Shown: positions 53,262 to 61,730 of the stretch, one piece after another
How positions within the stretch are numbered: the stretch's first letter is position 1
Layout: each line of letters opens with the position of its first letter
Assembly: GCF_003610255.1 (NCBI RefSeq)
Contig: NZ_RAPS01000001.1
Location: 3,224,001 to 3,288,000, forward strand
DNA: 64,000 nt
Origin: Streptomyces sp. TLI_171
GTDB lineage: Bacteria; Actinomycetota; Actinomycetes; Streptomycetales; Streptomycetaceae
Direction of reading: 5' to 3'
The notes under the pieces: generated by a model
Told to the model about the DNA's origin: nothing
Databases searched by the model: none
What the model saw: only the letters and a program-made list of their open reading frames with translations
Position numbers and translations under genes: made by a program

Positions 53262-54955
53262 CAGTCCTCGTCCTCGTCCAACGATCCGGCGGTGTCGCGG
53301 ACGGCGCCGTCCGCGCCGACGTACCAGGTGCGGTGGGCCTGCCCCGGGTAGGGCGGGCTCCAGCGGTGCAGTTGCGCGGTCAGCACCTCGGCGGCCACCG
53401 GGTGTCGACGCGTCGCGTTGCGGCGGGCCAGCTCGACCGGGTCGACCGCCATGACGACCTGGGTGAGCAGGGCGTCCCGGCGCTGGGCGATCGCCTGCAC
53501 GTGGGAGCGCTGGTGGCGGTTGAGCGAGGTGGCGTCCCAGACGGCGGCGCCGCCGCCGGCGAGCGCCGCCTCCAGGGCCGTCAGGCCCTCCCGCAGCACC
53601 TCGGGGTTGTCGCGCTGCTCGGTGCGCGAGCCGCGGGCCGCCCGCAGGTCGTCCAGCGCGATCCTGGCCCCGGGCAGCGTCGCCGCGAAGGTCGACTTGC
53701 CGCTGCCCGCCGGGCCGCACAGGTGCACCAGCCGGGGGAACGCGCCGTCCCGCCGGGCCCAGGTCGCCGCGACGGCCTCCTCGGCGGTGGCGATCCGCTC
53801 GAGCGCGTACGCCTCCCGGGCCTGCGCCCAGCAGCGGTCCCGGATGTCCGGTCCGAGGCCGGCGAGCGCTTCGCGCAGCCCGGAGCGCAGCGCGGCGAGC
53901 GGGTCGGCGGCGAGCAGCCCGGCGTCCTCGGCGTGCAGCGCGGACCAGGCGACCTGCTCGGAGCCGGGGAACGCGGTGGCCGCGACGGCGTGCAGCACCC
54001 CCAGGTCGGCGGCCGCGCTCAGCCGGACCAGGCCGGCCCGCCGTTCGTCGTCCGGGTACGGGCGCTCCACCAGCGGGTGCAGGCCCACCAGGTCGGCCGT
54101 CCGGCGGGCCCACCGCAGGCCCAGCTGCGGGGCCAGCCGGGGCATCAGCTCCTCCCGCCGCTCTGCCCGCAGGCCCGCGGCCAGGACGCCGGACAGCCGG
54201 GCGTCGCCGGTGCGGCCGAGCGCATCGAGCCGGTCGGCGATCCGGTCGAGCTCCGGGAGCACGGGCAGGCCGAGGGCCTGCGCCAGCCCGTCCGGATCCG
54301 GCGCCCCGCCCGAACGGACGTGCCACAGGGCGGAGTTCGGCCCGAGGCCGTTCTCCACCACGGCCGCGTGCATCCAGTGCGTGTCGGTCTGCACGTGCTG
54401 CGGCCGCACCCACTTCGCGACCCGCCGCCCGAACTCGCCCCGGTCGAAACCGTCGACGGTGCGGACGACGTAGCCCTCCTGCCGGTTCAGGTCGAACTTC
54501 AGCGCCCGGAGGGCCCGTTCGTCGTACCGGCCGCGCCACAGCACGCGCGGCGCCGGCACGCCGAGGCGGCGCAGGAAGCGGACGGTGGCGTCCCAGTCGA
54601 GGCAGCGGTCCTCGGCCGTCCAGACCGAGAAGCCGTAGAACCAGCTGTCCAGGTCGGTGTACGCCAGGGAGTGCCGGGCGAACAGGTTCTCCCCGCAGAT
54701 CCGCCAGCCGGCCGGCAGGTGCGCCCCGATCCGCCCCTGCAGACCCTTCACCCAGGCCCGGGACGGATGGTGCGCGGAGTCCAGGGACCGCGCGTGCAGC
54801 CCGTCCGCGTACAGCGTGGTGTTCTCGCCGTCGAGCTTCTCGGTGACCACCACCTCGGCTCCGGCCAGCCCCGACAGGTCTCCGCTGCGGAGGTCGTCCG
54901 CCGCCGCACCCGGCGACCACGGGAGGTGCGGCGTCCGCGGATAGTGAACGCGCAT
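53261..54955 (-). CDS. RNA ligase fused to polynucleotide kinase
   Basis: 564 residues from ATG 54955. The N-terminal ligase domain has nucleotidyl acceptor Lys40 in TEKLDGENT, GENLFARHS (motif III region), EGYVVR (motif IV) and KWVRP (motif V). Residues about 405-560 are a P-loop kinase with GPAGSGKST at 414-422 and ALDDLR, the T4 Pnk-like order of phosphate transfer to a 5' end. It would phosphorylate and seal broken RNA after the partner protein processes the other end. First gene of a two-gene operon; its stop is coupled to the next start. Confidence 0.85.
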   Translation of the reverse strand: MRVHYPRTPHLPWSPGAAADDLRSGDLSGLAGAEVVVTEKLDGENTTLYADGLHARSLDSAHHPSRAWVKGLQGRIGAHLPAGWRICGENLFARHSLAYTDLDSWFYGFSVWTAEDRCLDWDATVRFLRRLGVPAPRVLWRGRYDERALRALKFDLNRQEGYVVRTVDGFDRGEFGRRVAKWVRPQHVQTDTHWMHAAVVENGLGPNSALWHVRSGGAPDPDGLAQALGLPVLPELDRIADRLDALGRTGDARLSGVLAAGLRAERREELMPRLAPQLGLRWARRTADLVGLHPLVERPYPDDERRAGLVRLSAAADLGVLHAVAATAFPGSEQVAWSALHAEDAGLLAADPLAALRSGLREALAGLGPDIRDRCWAQAREAYALERIATAEEAVAATWARRDGAFPRLVHLCGPAGSGKSTFAATLPGARIALDDLRAARGSRTEQRDNPEVLREGLTALEAALAGGGAAVWDATSLNRHQRSHVQAIAQRRDALLTQVVMAVDPVELARRNATRRHPVAAEVLTAQLHRWSPPYPGQAHRTWYVGADGAVRDTAGSLDEDED

Positions 54956-55000
54956 GCCGCCACCCTAGGGACGGGGTGGCGGCACGGGCCAACGATTTGC
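54956..55000 (-). promoter_or_regulatory. Likely leaderless promoter of the RNA-repair operon
   Basis: On the minus strand, TAGGGT lies six bases before the ATG at 54955, and TTGGCC is 19 bases further upstream. No ribosome site precedes the ATG. This is the arrangement of leaderless SigA-type promoters in streptomycetes. Confidence 0.45.
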
Positions 55001-55013
55001 GCGGATGCCGGGG

Positions 55014-55916
55014 CTAGCCGGTCAGACCGCGGCTGATCAGGTCGATCAGGGCGAAGGCGAACAGGGAGATGCCGACGAAGCCGTTGGTGGAGAAGAAGGC
55101 GCGGTTGAGGCGGGAGAGGTCGTTGGGCTTGACGATGGTGTGCTCGTAGACGAAGGCGCCGGCGACGACGGCCAGGCCGCACCAGAAGAAGGCGCCGGCG
55201 TCGGTGAGGACGGCGTACCAGACCAGCAGCGCGGTGGTGAGGAAGTGGCAGACCCGGGCGCCGGTGATGGCCGCGGGGATGCCGAACCGGGCGGGGACGG
55301 AGCGGACGCCCGTGCCGCGGTCGGCGGCGACGTCCTGGCAGGCGTAGATCAGGTCGAAGCCGCCGATCCAGATGCCGACGGCCAGGCCGAGGACGACGGC
55401 GTCCCAGGACCAGGCGCCGGTGACGGCGAGCCAGGCGCCGATCGGGCCGATCGCCTGGGCGAGGCCGAGGATGGCCTGCGGGAAGTCGGTGAACCGCTTG
55501 CCGTAGGGGTAGACGACCATCGGGACGACGGCGACCGGGGCGAGCAGCAGGCACAGGGTGTTGAGCAGCGCGGCGGAGCCGAGGAAGACCACCAGCGCGA
55601 TGGCGGAGCCGATGTACGCGGTGCGCAGCGAGACGGCGCCGGTGACGAGTTCGCGGCCGGCGGTGCGCGGGTTCCGGGCGTCGATCTCGCGGTCGATGAT
55701 CCGGTTGGCGGCCATCGCGAAGGTGCGCAGGCCGACCATGCAGACGGTGACCAGGAGGAGTTCGCCCCAGTGCACGGTGCGGTCGGCGAGGAACATCGCG
55801 GTGAGGGCGGCGATGTAGGCGAAGGGCAGGGCGAAGATCGAGTGCTCGATCATGACCAGGCGCAGGAAGGCGCGGGTCCGGCTCTGCGGTACTTCGAAGG
55901 CGTCGGCGGTGGTCAC
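55014..55916 (-). CDS. mqnP: MqnP, UbiA-family prenyltransferase of the futalosine menaquinone pathway
   Basis: 300 residues from GTG 55916, overlapping the decarboxylase stop. About nine membrane helices. The two Asp-rich prenyl-diphosphate motifs are NRIIDREID near residue 73 and YACQDVAADR near 190. Family members attach a polyprenyl chain to an aromatic acid; the neighbouring UbiD homologue and the absence of ubiquinone in these organisms point to the 1,4-dihydroxy-6-naphthoate route to menaquinone. Confidence 0.9.
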   Translation of the reverse strand: MTTADAFEVPQSRTRAFLRLVMIEHSIFALPFAYIAALTAMFLADRTVHWGELLLVTVCMVGLRTFAMAANRIIDREIDARNPRTAGRELVTGAVSLRTAYIGSAIALVVFLGSAALLNTLCLLLAPVAVVPMVVYPYGKRFTDFPQAILGLAQAIGPIGAWLAVTGAWSWDAVVLGLAVGIWIGGFDLIYACQDVAADRGTGVRSVPARFGIPAAITGARVCHFLTTALLVWYAVLTDAGAFFWCGLAVVAGAFVYEHTIVKPNDLSRLNRAFFSTNGFVGISLFAFALIDLISRGLTG

Positions 55917-57370
55917 AGACCGTATTCCTTCCAGCGGCGGGTGACCCGGGCGGCGGTCGCGGGGTCGGAGGCGACCATCTCGGGCCAGCCGCCGTCGCGG
56001 GTGTAGCCCTCCTCGGGAAGCTTGCGGGTGGCGTCGATGCCGGCCTTGCCGCCCCAGAACTGCTGGTAGGAGGCGTGGTCGAGGTGGTCGACGGGGCCTT
56101 CGACGACGGACAGGTCGCGGCTGTAGTCGACGTTGCCGAGGGCCCGCCAGGCGACTTCCTGGTAGTCGTGGACGTCGCAGTCGGCGTCGACCACGACGAT
56201 CAGCTTGGTCAGCGACATCATGTGGGCGCCCCAGATGGCGTGCATGACCTTCTGCGCGTGCTTGGGGTACTTCTTGTCGATCGAGACGATCACGCAGTTG
56301 TGGAAGCCGCCGGCCTCGGGCAGGTCGTAGTCGACGATGTCCGGGATGATCACCTTGAGCAGCGGGAGGAAGAAGCGCTCGGTGAACTTGCCGAGCGGCC
56401 CGTCCTCGGTGGGCGGGCGGCCGACCACGATGGACTGCAGGATCGGGCGGCGGCGCATGGTGACGCAGTCGATCTTCAGCGCGGGGAACGGCTCCTGCGG
56501 GGTGTAGAAGCCGGTGTGGTCGCCGAACGGGCCCTCGGGCAGCAGCTCCCCCGGCTCCAGCCAGCCCTCCAGCACCACCTCGGCGTCCGCCGGGACCTGC
56601 AGCGGCACCGTCCTGCAGTCGACCATCTTCACCCGCTCGCCCGCGACGAAGCCGGCGAACAGGTACTCGTCGATGTCGCCGGGCAGCGGCGCGGTGGCGG
56701 CGTAGGTGACGGCGGGCGGGCAGCCGAAGGCGATCGCGACGGGCAGCTTCTCGCCGCGCTTGGCGGCGACCGCGGCGTGGTTGCGGCTGTCCTTGTGGAT
56801 CTGCCAGTGCATGCCGATGGTGCGCTTGTCGTGCCGCTGCAGCCGGTAGAGGCCGAGGTTGCGGACGCCGGAGTCGGGGTCCTTGGTGTGGGTGAGGCCC
56901 AGGTTGAAGAAGGAGCCGCCGTCCTCGGGCCAGGTGAACAGCGCGGGCAGCTGCTCCAGGTCGACGTCCTCGCCGGTGAGCACCACCTCGTGCACGGGCG
57001 CGTCGCCCGACTTCACGTTCTTCGGCGGGACGTGCGCCATCGAGGCGAGCTTGCCGAAGGCCTCGCGGAAGCCGGTGAAGCCTTGCGGCAGTTCGGGCTT
57101 GAGCAGGCCGCCGATCTTCTCGGCGATGTCGTCGGGCGACTTCAGGCCGAGCGCCTTGGAGAGCCGCCGCTCGGTGCCGAAGACGTTCATGGCCAGCGGC
57201 ATCGCCGAGCCCTTGACGTTCTCGAAGAGCAGCGCGGGGCCCTTGGCCTTCTGCACCCGGTCGACGATCTCGCCGACCTCCAGATAGGGGTCGACCTCCA
57301 CCTTGATCCGCTTCAGGTCGCCCTCCCGTTCCAGGGCCCGGAGGAAGGAACGGAGATCGTCGTATGCCAT
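55913..57370 (-). CDS. UbiD-family decarboxylase, menaquinone biosynthesis
   Basis: 485 residues from ATG 57370. UbiD signatures: KGPALLFENVKGSAMPLAMNVFG, EGPFGDHTGFYTP (the Glu and metal/cofactor site), and VVVDADCDVHDYQEVAWRALGN. It needs prenylated FMN from UbiX (41,667). It decarboxylates the naphthoate ring precursor, adjacent to mqnP by overlap. Confidence 0.92.
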   Translation of the reverse strand: MAYDDLRSFLRALEREGDLKRIKVEVDPYLEVGEIVDRVQKAKGPALLFENVKGSAMPLAMNVFGTERRLSKALGLKSPDDIAEKIGGLLKPELPQGFTGFREAFGKLASMAHVPPKNVKSGDAPVHEVVLTGEDVDLEQLPALFTWPEDGGSFFNLGLTHTKDPDSGVRNLGLYRLQRHDKRTIGMHWQIHKDSRNHAAVAAKRGEKLPVAIAFGCPPAVTYAATAPLPGDIDEYLFAGFVAGERVKMVDCRTVPLQVPADAEVVLEGWLEPGELLPEGPFGDHTGFYTPQEPFPALKIDCVTMRRRPILQSIVVGRPPTEDGPLGKFTERFFLPLLKVIIPDIVDYDLPEAGGFHNCVIVSIDKKYPKHAQKVMHAIWGAHMMSLTKLIVVVDADCDVHDYQEVAWRALGNVDYSRDLSVVEGPVDHLDHASYQQFWGGKAGIDATRKLPEEGYTRDGGWPEMVASDPATAARVTRRWKEYGL

Positions 57371-57444
57371 ACCTGTCAGTATCCGGTACGGGCTAACCTG
57401 AGCCCGCCAAGGGTCCTGTTCGAACTTCTCCGGAGATCTGCGCT

Positions 57445-57861
57445 GTGCTGAGAGTCGTGCCCATGGTGGCGCTGCTGGCCCTGTGGGTGTGGGCCTTCAT
57501 CGACTGCCTGACCACCCCCGAGGACGAGCTGCGCCACCTGCCGAAGGTGGTGTGGGTGATCGTCGTGCTGTTCTTCCCGCTGGTCGGGTCGATCGCCTGG
57601 CTGGTGGCCGGCAAGGACCGGACGCAGGCGCGCCGCCGGCAGGTGGCGTGGCCGTCCGGGCCGACCGCCGGGTACCCCGAGTACGAGCGGCCCCGTCCGC
57701 TCGCGCCGGACGACGACCCGGAGTTCCTGGCCTCGCTGAAGCGCGGCAACCAGCAGCACGAGGAGATGCTCAAGCAGTGGGAGGCGGACCTCCGCCGCCG
57801 CGAGGAGGAGCTGCGCCGGGACGACGACCGTCCCGGGGACGGCGACCGTCCGAAGAGCTGA
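57445..57861 (+). CDS. PLDc_N domain small membrane protein
   Basis: 138 residues from GTG 57445, with CGGAG upstream; ATG 57463 is an alternative. Two membrane segments, MVALLALWVWAFIDCL and KVVWVIVVLFFPLVGSIAWLVAG, form the PLDc_N domain common in actinobacterial small membrane proteins. The C-terminal 60 residues are charged and probably coiled-coil (WEADLRRREEELRRD). Function unknown. Confidence 0.87.
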   Translation: MLRVVPMVALLALWVWAFIDCLTTPEDELRHLPKVVWVIVVLFFPLVGSIAWLVAGKDRTQARRRQVAWPSGPTAGYPEYERPRPLAPDDDPEFLASLKRGNQQHEEMLKQWEADLRRREEELRRDDDRPGDGDRPKS

Positions 57862-58212
57862 TCCCGCCTTTTGGCGCATCCCTACCATCCGGGCTTTCCC
57901 GGCCTCCGCTCCAGCTGTCCGCCGGCCCCTGTGCGCCCCCGTCCGCGCCGGGCGGTCCGGCGGTCTGCGCGCTGCCGCGATCTAGCCGCTGACCTGCTGC
58001 TTCGACCGTCTTCCCACCCCCTCCCGGGGGTACCCGTGCGGGGTCGCCCGGGGCGACTCGGGAGTAGGGCCGCGCGCCCCCTTCTGTGGGGCCTGTACAG
58101 CGATCGGCTCCCGACCTTGTACGGAATCGACGCCGAAACGCGACCACTCGGACTCGTACTGTCGTAGCAAGAGAGGTGTTCGCTGCCCCACGCGACCTTG
58201 GAGTGGTTCGAG
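57862..58212. other. Intergenic region upstream of the acyl-CoA carboxylase genes
   Basis: 351 bases. I see no supported gene. A cruciform-prone section at 58021-58064 has outer arms CTCCCG/CGGGAG and an inner 7-base stem GTCGCCC-G-GGGCGAC. A TACTGT at about 58158 could be a -10 box but has no good -35. The ribosome site TTGGAG is at 58197. Confidence 0.4.
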
Positions 58213-59805
58213 ATGACGGTCCTGCACGATGCGCCGGTCGGCGGCGAGGCTCCGGCCGACGCCCGTAGTCGGGTCGCCGAGCTGCACGAACTGCGCGAGC
58301 AGGTCCGCCGTGGCCCGAGTGAGAAGGCCACCGAGGCGCAGCACGCCAAGGGCAAGCTGACGGCGCGTGAGCGGATCGAGCTGCTGCTGGACGAGGGTTC
58401 GTTCCACGAGGTGGAGCCGTTGCGGCGGCACCGGGCGCAGGGTTTCGGCCTGGAGGCGAAGAAGCCGCACACCGACGGGGTGATCGTCGGCTGGGGCACC
58501 GTCCACGGCCGCACGGTGTTCACCTACGCGCACGACTTCCGGATCTTCGGCGGTGCGCTGGGCGAGGCCCACGCGCAGAAGATCCACAAGATCATGGACA
58601 TGGCCATCTCGGCCGGTGCGCCCCTGGTCTCGCTCAACGACGGCGCCGGCGCCCGGATCCAGGAGGGCGTGACCGCGCTGGCCGGCTACGGCGGCATCTT
58701 CCAGCGCAACACCCGCGCCTCCGGCGTGATCCCGCAGATCTCCGTGATGCTCGGCCCGTGCGCCGGCGGCGCGGCCTACAGCCCGGCGCTGACCGACTTC
58801 GTCTTCATGGTCCGCGAGACCTCGCAGATGTTCATCACCGGCCCCGACGTGGTCCAGGCCGTCACCGGCGAGAAGATCACCCAGAACGGCCTCGGCGGCG
58901 CCGACGTCCACTCCTCCGTCTCCGGCGTCTCGCACTTCGTCTACGACGACGAGCAGTCCTGCATCGAGGAGGTCCGCTACCTCCTCTCGCTGCTCCCGCA
59001 GAACAACCGCGAGATGCCGCCGACCGTCCCGAACGACGACCCGGTGGACCGCCGCAACGAGTCGCTGCTCGACCTGGTGCCGGCCGACGGCAACCGCCCG
59101 TACGACATGCGCAAGGTGATCGAGGAGATCGTCGACCACGGCGAGTACCTGGAGGTCCACGAGCGCTGGGCGACCAACGTGATCTGCGCGCTGGCCCGGG
59201 TGGACGGCCACGTGGTGGGCATCATCGCCAACCAGCCGCAGTCGCTGGCGGGCGTGCTGGACATCAACGCGAGCGAGAAGTCCGCGCGGTTCGTGCAGAT
59301 GTGCGACGCGTTCAACATCCCGCTGGTGACCATGCTGGACGTGCCCGGCTTCCTGCCCGGCGTGGACCAGGAGCACGACGGCATCATCCGGCACGGCGCG
59401 AAGCTGCTGTACGCGTACTGCAACGCCACCGTGCCGCGGATCCAGCTGATCCTGCGCAAGGCCTACGGCGGCGCGTACATCGTGATGGACTCCCGCTCGA
59501 TCGGCGCGGACCTGTCCTTCGCCTGGCCGACCAACGAGATCGCCGTGATGGGCGCCGAGGGCGCCGCCAACGTGATCTTCCGCCGCGACATCAACGGGGC
59601 CGAGGACCCGGAGGCGATGCGCGCGCAGAAGATCAAGGAGTACAAGACCGAGCTGATGCACCCGTACTACGCGGCCGAGCGCGGCCTCGTGGACGACGTC
59701 ATCGACCCGAGCGAGACGCGAGCCGTTCTCGCCTCCTCCCTGGCCATGCTCCGCACCAAGCACGCCGACCTGCCGAGCCGCAAGCACGGCAACCCGCCGA
59801 TGTAG
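58213..59805 (+). CDS. pccB: Acyl-CoA carboxylase beta subunit (propionyl-CoA carboxylase type)
   Basis: 530 residues from ATG 58213, ten bases after TTGGAG; the upstream TTG 58198 in frame is less likely. Carboxyltransferase crotonase-fold halves: GAGARIQEGVTALAGYGGIF and LGPCAGGAAYSPALTDF (oxyanion holes) in the first, NQPQSLAGVLDINAS and IIRHGAKLLYAYCNATVPRI in the second. It moves carboxyl from biotin to propionyl- or acetyl-CoA, giving malonyl- and methylmalonyl-CoA. The epsilon subunit gene follows. Confidence 0.93.
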   Translation: MTVLHDAPVGGEAPADARSRVAELHELREQVRRGPSEKATEAQHAKGKLTARERIELLLDEGSFHEVEPLRRHRAQGFGLEAKKPHTDGVIVGWGTVHGRTVFTYAHDFRIFGGALGEAHAQKIHKIMDMAISAGAPLVSLNDGAGARIQEGVTALAGYGGIFQRNTRASGVIPQISVMLGPCAGGAAYSPALTDFVFMVRETSQMFITGPDVVQAVTGEKITQNGLGGADVHSSVSGVSHFVYDDEQSCIEEVRYLLSLLPQNNREMPPTVPNDDPVDRRNESLLDLVPADGNRPYDMRKVIEEIVDHGEYLEVHERWATNVICALARVDGHVVGIIANQPQSLAGVLDINASEKSARFVQMCDAFNIPLVTMLDVPGFLPGVDQEHDGIIRHGAKLLYAYCNATVPRIQLILRKAYGGAYIVMDSRSIGADLSFAWPTNEIAVMGAEGAANVIFRRDINGAEDPEAMRAQKIKEYKTELMHPYYAAERGLVDDVIDPSETRAVLASSLAMLRTKHADLPSRKHGNPPM

Positions 59806-59874
59806 CGGTCGATGTAACGGGAAGTCAAGCACGCCGAAACCATTCAGACTTCAGCCTGGGGGAGAACAGGAACC

Positions 59875-60078
59875 ATGAGCGAACCTCTCGTCCGCATCGT
59901 CCGCGGCTCACTGAACGCCGAGGAACTGGCCGCGCTCACCGCGGTCCTGGCCGCCCGCGCGGCCCACGCGGCGGCCGCGGCCGCCGTCGCCCCGGCCGTC
60001 GAGCCGATCGCCACCTGGTCGCGCGTCGAGCGCCGGCCGGCCTACTTCTCCCCGGTCAGCTGGCAGCAGGCCGCCTGA
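59875..60078 (+). CDS. Acyl-CoA carboxylase epsilon subunit
   Basis: 67 residues from ATG 59875. N-terminal VRIVRGSLNAEELAALTAVLAARA and a C-terminal W...RPAYFSPVSWQ, the pattern of actinobacterial AccE/PccE subunits that tie alpha and beta subunits together. It is 69 bases downstream of the beta subunit. Confidence 0.93.
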   Translation: MSEPLVRIVRGSLNAEELAALTAVLAARAAHAAAAAAVAPAVEPIATWSRVERRPAYFSPVSWQQAA

Positions 60079-60106
60079 CGGCGGCGCCGTCGGGCGGAGA
60101 AACGGA

Positions 60107-60132
60107 AACAGGAGCCCGCCCGGGCTCCTGTT
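60107..60132. terminator. Hairpin after the epsilon subunit gene
   Basis: AACAGGAGCCCG pairs with CGGGCTCCTGTT around CC, between convergent stops. Confidence 0.8.
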
Positions 60133-60157
60133 CCTGTTCCCGGCCCCGTACGGGGCG

Positions 60158-60562
60158 CTACGCGGCCGCCAGCGCCGCCGGCCGGCCCGCGTGCATGGTG
60201 GTGAGGTTGGCGGCCAGGCGCTGCGGGTCCTGGGCGAGCCAGAGCCGGACGGCCGCCCCCAGCATGACGCAGGAGGAGCCGAGCCGGACACCGGTGGACT
60301 GGGCGATCCGGGCGGCGGCGATGGTGAGCAGATCGGCCAGCTCGGTGGGGAGCCAGACGGTCAGCGCGCACGGCGCCGGGGTGGTGATGGCGGCGAGCAG
60401 CCGGTAGGCGTCCGCCGCGCAGTGAAGGGTGGGCAGGACGTCCAGCAGGCCGTCGGCGACGACTTCGGAGACGTCGCTGTGGTGGCCCTGGGCGAGCCGT
60501 CGCAGCAGCGTGCGTTCAGCTGCGGTGATTCGGACGGTCATGATGACCTCGTCGCACTCCAT
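60158..60562 (-). CDS. Hypothetical helical protein
   Basis: 134 residues from ATG 60562, with GAGGAGG upstream. It begins MECDEVIMTVRITAAERTLLRRL and is almost all helical and alanine/leucine-rich with no membrane segment. The N terminus could be a short DNA-binding helix pair, but nothing is diagnostic. It lies between accE and the ccsB gene, on the same strand as the latter, 46 bases after it in gene order. Confidence 0.6.
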   Translation of the reverse strand: MECDEVIMTVRITAAERTLLRRLAQGHHSDVSEVVADGLLDVLPTLHCAADAYRLLAAITTPAPCALTVWLPTELADLLTIAAARIAQSTGVRLGSSCVMLGAAVRLWLAQDPQRLAANLTTMHAGRPAALAAA

Positions 60563-60608
60563 GGTGCGGCCCTCCTCGCGACTGTGTGGTGCGTGGGATG
60601 ACGGGGGG

Positions 60609-61727
60609 TCAGACGCCGGCGTACGAGTGCTTGCCGGTGATGAAGATGTTGACGCCGTAGTAGTTGAACAGCCAGCAGGCGAAGGCGAGCAGCGCCAGGT
60701 AGGCGGCCTTGCGGCCGCGCCAGCCGGCGGTGGCCCGGGCGTGCAGGTAGGCCGCGTAGGCGACCCAGGTGATGAAGGACCAGGTCTCCTTGGGGTCCCA
60801 CTCCCAGTACTTGCCCCAGGCGGCCTCGGCCCAGATCGCGCCCGCGATGATGGTGAAGGTCCAGAGCGGGAAGACCAGGGCGTTGATCCGGTAGGAGAGC
60901 TTGTCGAGGGTGCCCGCGGCGGGCAGGCGGTCCATCAGGTTGGCCGCGCGGACGGTCAGGCCGGCCGCGAGGCGGTGCTCGTAGCGGTCCTTGAGCAGGT
61001 ACGTGGCAGTGGCGATGAAGGCCGCGAAGAAAGCGCCGCCGCAGACGATCGCGGTCGAGACGTGGATGCCCAGCCAGTACGAGTGCAGGGCGGGGACCAG
61101 CTGCTCGGAGTCGGTGTACAGGACGGTGACGGCGATGCCCAGGAAGAGCAGGGCGGCGATCACCACGGGCAGGCCGAGCCAGCGCACGTTCTTCTTGGTG
61201 GCCAGCAGGCCGACGTAGGTGGCGACCATCATCAGGGCGAAGGCGCACGAGAACTCGTACATGTTGCCCCACGGCCAGCGCATCACCGACAGGCCGCGGG
61301 CGATCACGCCGCCGGCGTGCAGGAGCATGCCGAGGACGGTGAAGGAGATCGCGATCCGGCCGGCCAGGTCGGCCTTCTCGCTGCCGCCGGCCGGGCCGAC
61401 GCCGTCGGCGGCGTCCTCGCCCCGGCCGCTGGTGACCGTGGTGGCGCCGGCGTCGGCGAGCGCGGTGCGGGTGAGGGTGGTGGTGCCGCCGCCCTGGGAG
61501 GCGACGGTGACGGTGACCTTGCGCACGCCCTTGGCCGCGTCGGCGGAGTCGCTGACCGACTCGGCGAGAGTGGCCTGCTGCGCGGAACGGACGGCGACGC
61601 CGCCCTTGGAGCCGAAGGTCCACTCGAACATCTGGGCGAACATGGCCAGGGTGTAGACGGCCATCGCCGAGTAGATCAGCTTGTTGGAAGTATCGGCCAA
61701 CTGGGTGTTGACCTGCGCGAGCAGCAC
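60609..61727 (-). CDS. ccsB: System II cytochrome c biogenesis protein CcsA/ResC-type (CcsB)
   Basis: 372 residues from GTG 61727. Eight membrane helices and the heme-handling WWD motif WGKYWEWDPKETWSFITW with flanking conserved His residues (LGIHVSTA). It binds heme and, with ResB, attaches it to apocytochrome c on the outer face. Residues about 45-110 are a species-variable soluble loop. Confidence 0.93.
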   Translation of the reverse strand: MLLAQVNTQLADTSNKLIYSAMAVYTLAMFAQMFEWTFGSKGGVAVRSAQQATLAESVSDSADAAKGVRKVTVTVASQGGGTTTLTRTALADAGATTVTSGRGEDAADGVGPAGGSEKADLAGRIAISFTVLGMLLHAGGVIARGLSVMRWPWGNMYEFSCAFALMMVATYVGLLATKKNVRWLGLPVVIAALLFLGIAVTVLYTDSEQLVPALHSYWLGIHVSTAIVCGGAFFAAFIATATYLLKDRYEHRLAAGLTVRAANLMDRLPAAGTLDKLSYRINALVFPLWTFTIIAGAIWAEAAWGKYWEWDPKETWSFITWVAYAAYLHARATAGWRGRKAAYLALLAFACWLFNYYGVNIFITGKHSYAGV

Positions 61728-61730
61728 CGT

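Noticed and set aside
57871..58167. 98-codon open frame in the gap before the carboxylase gene
   Set aside because: No ribosome site, Arg/Pro-rich, no family likeness; treated as non-coding.
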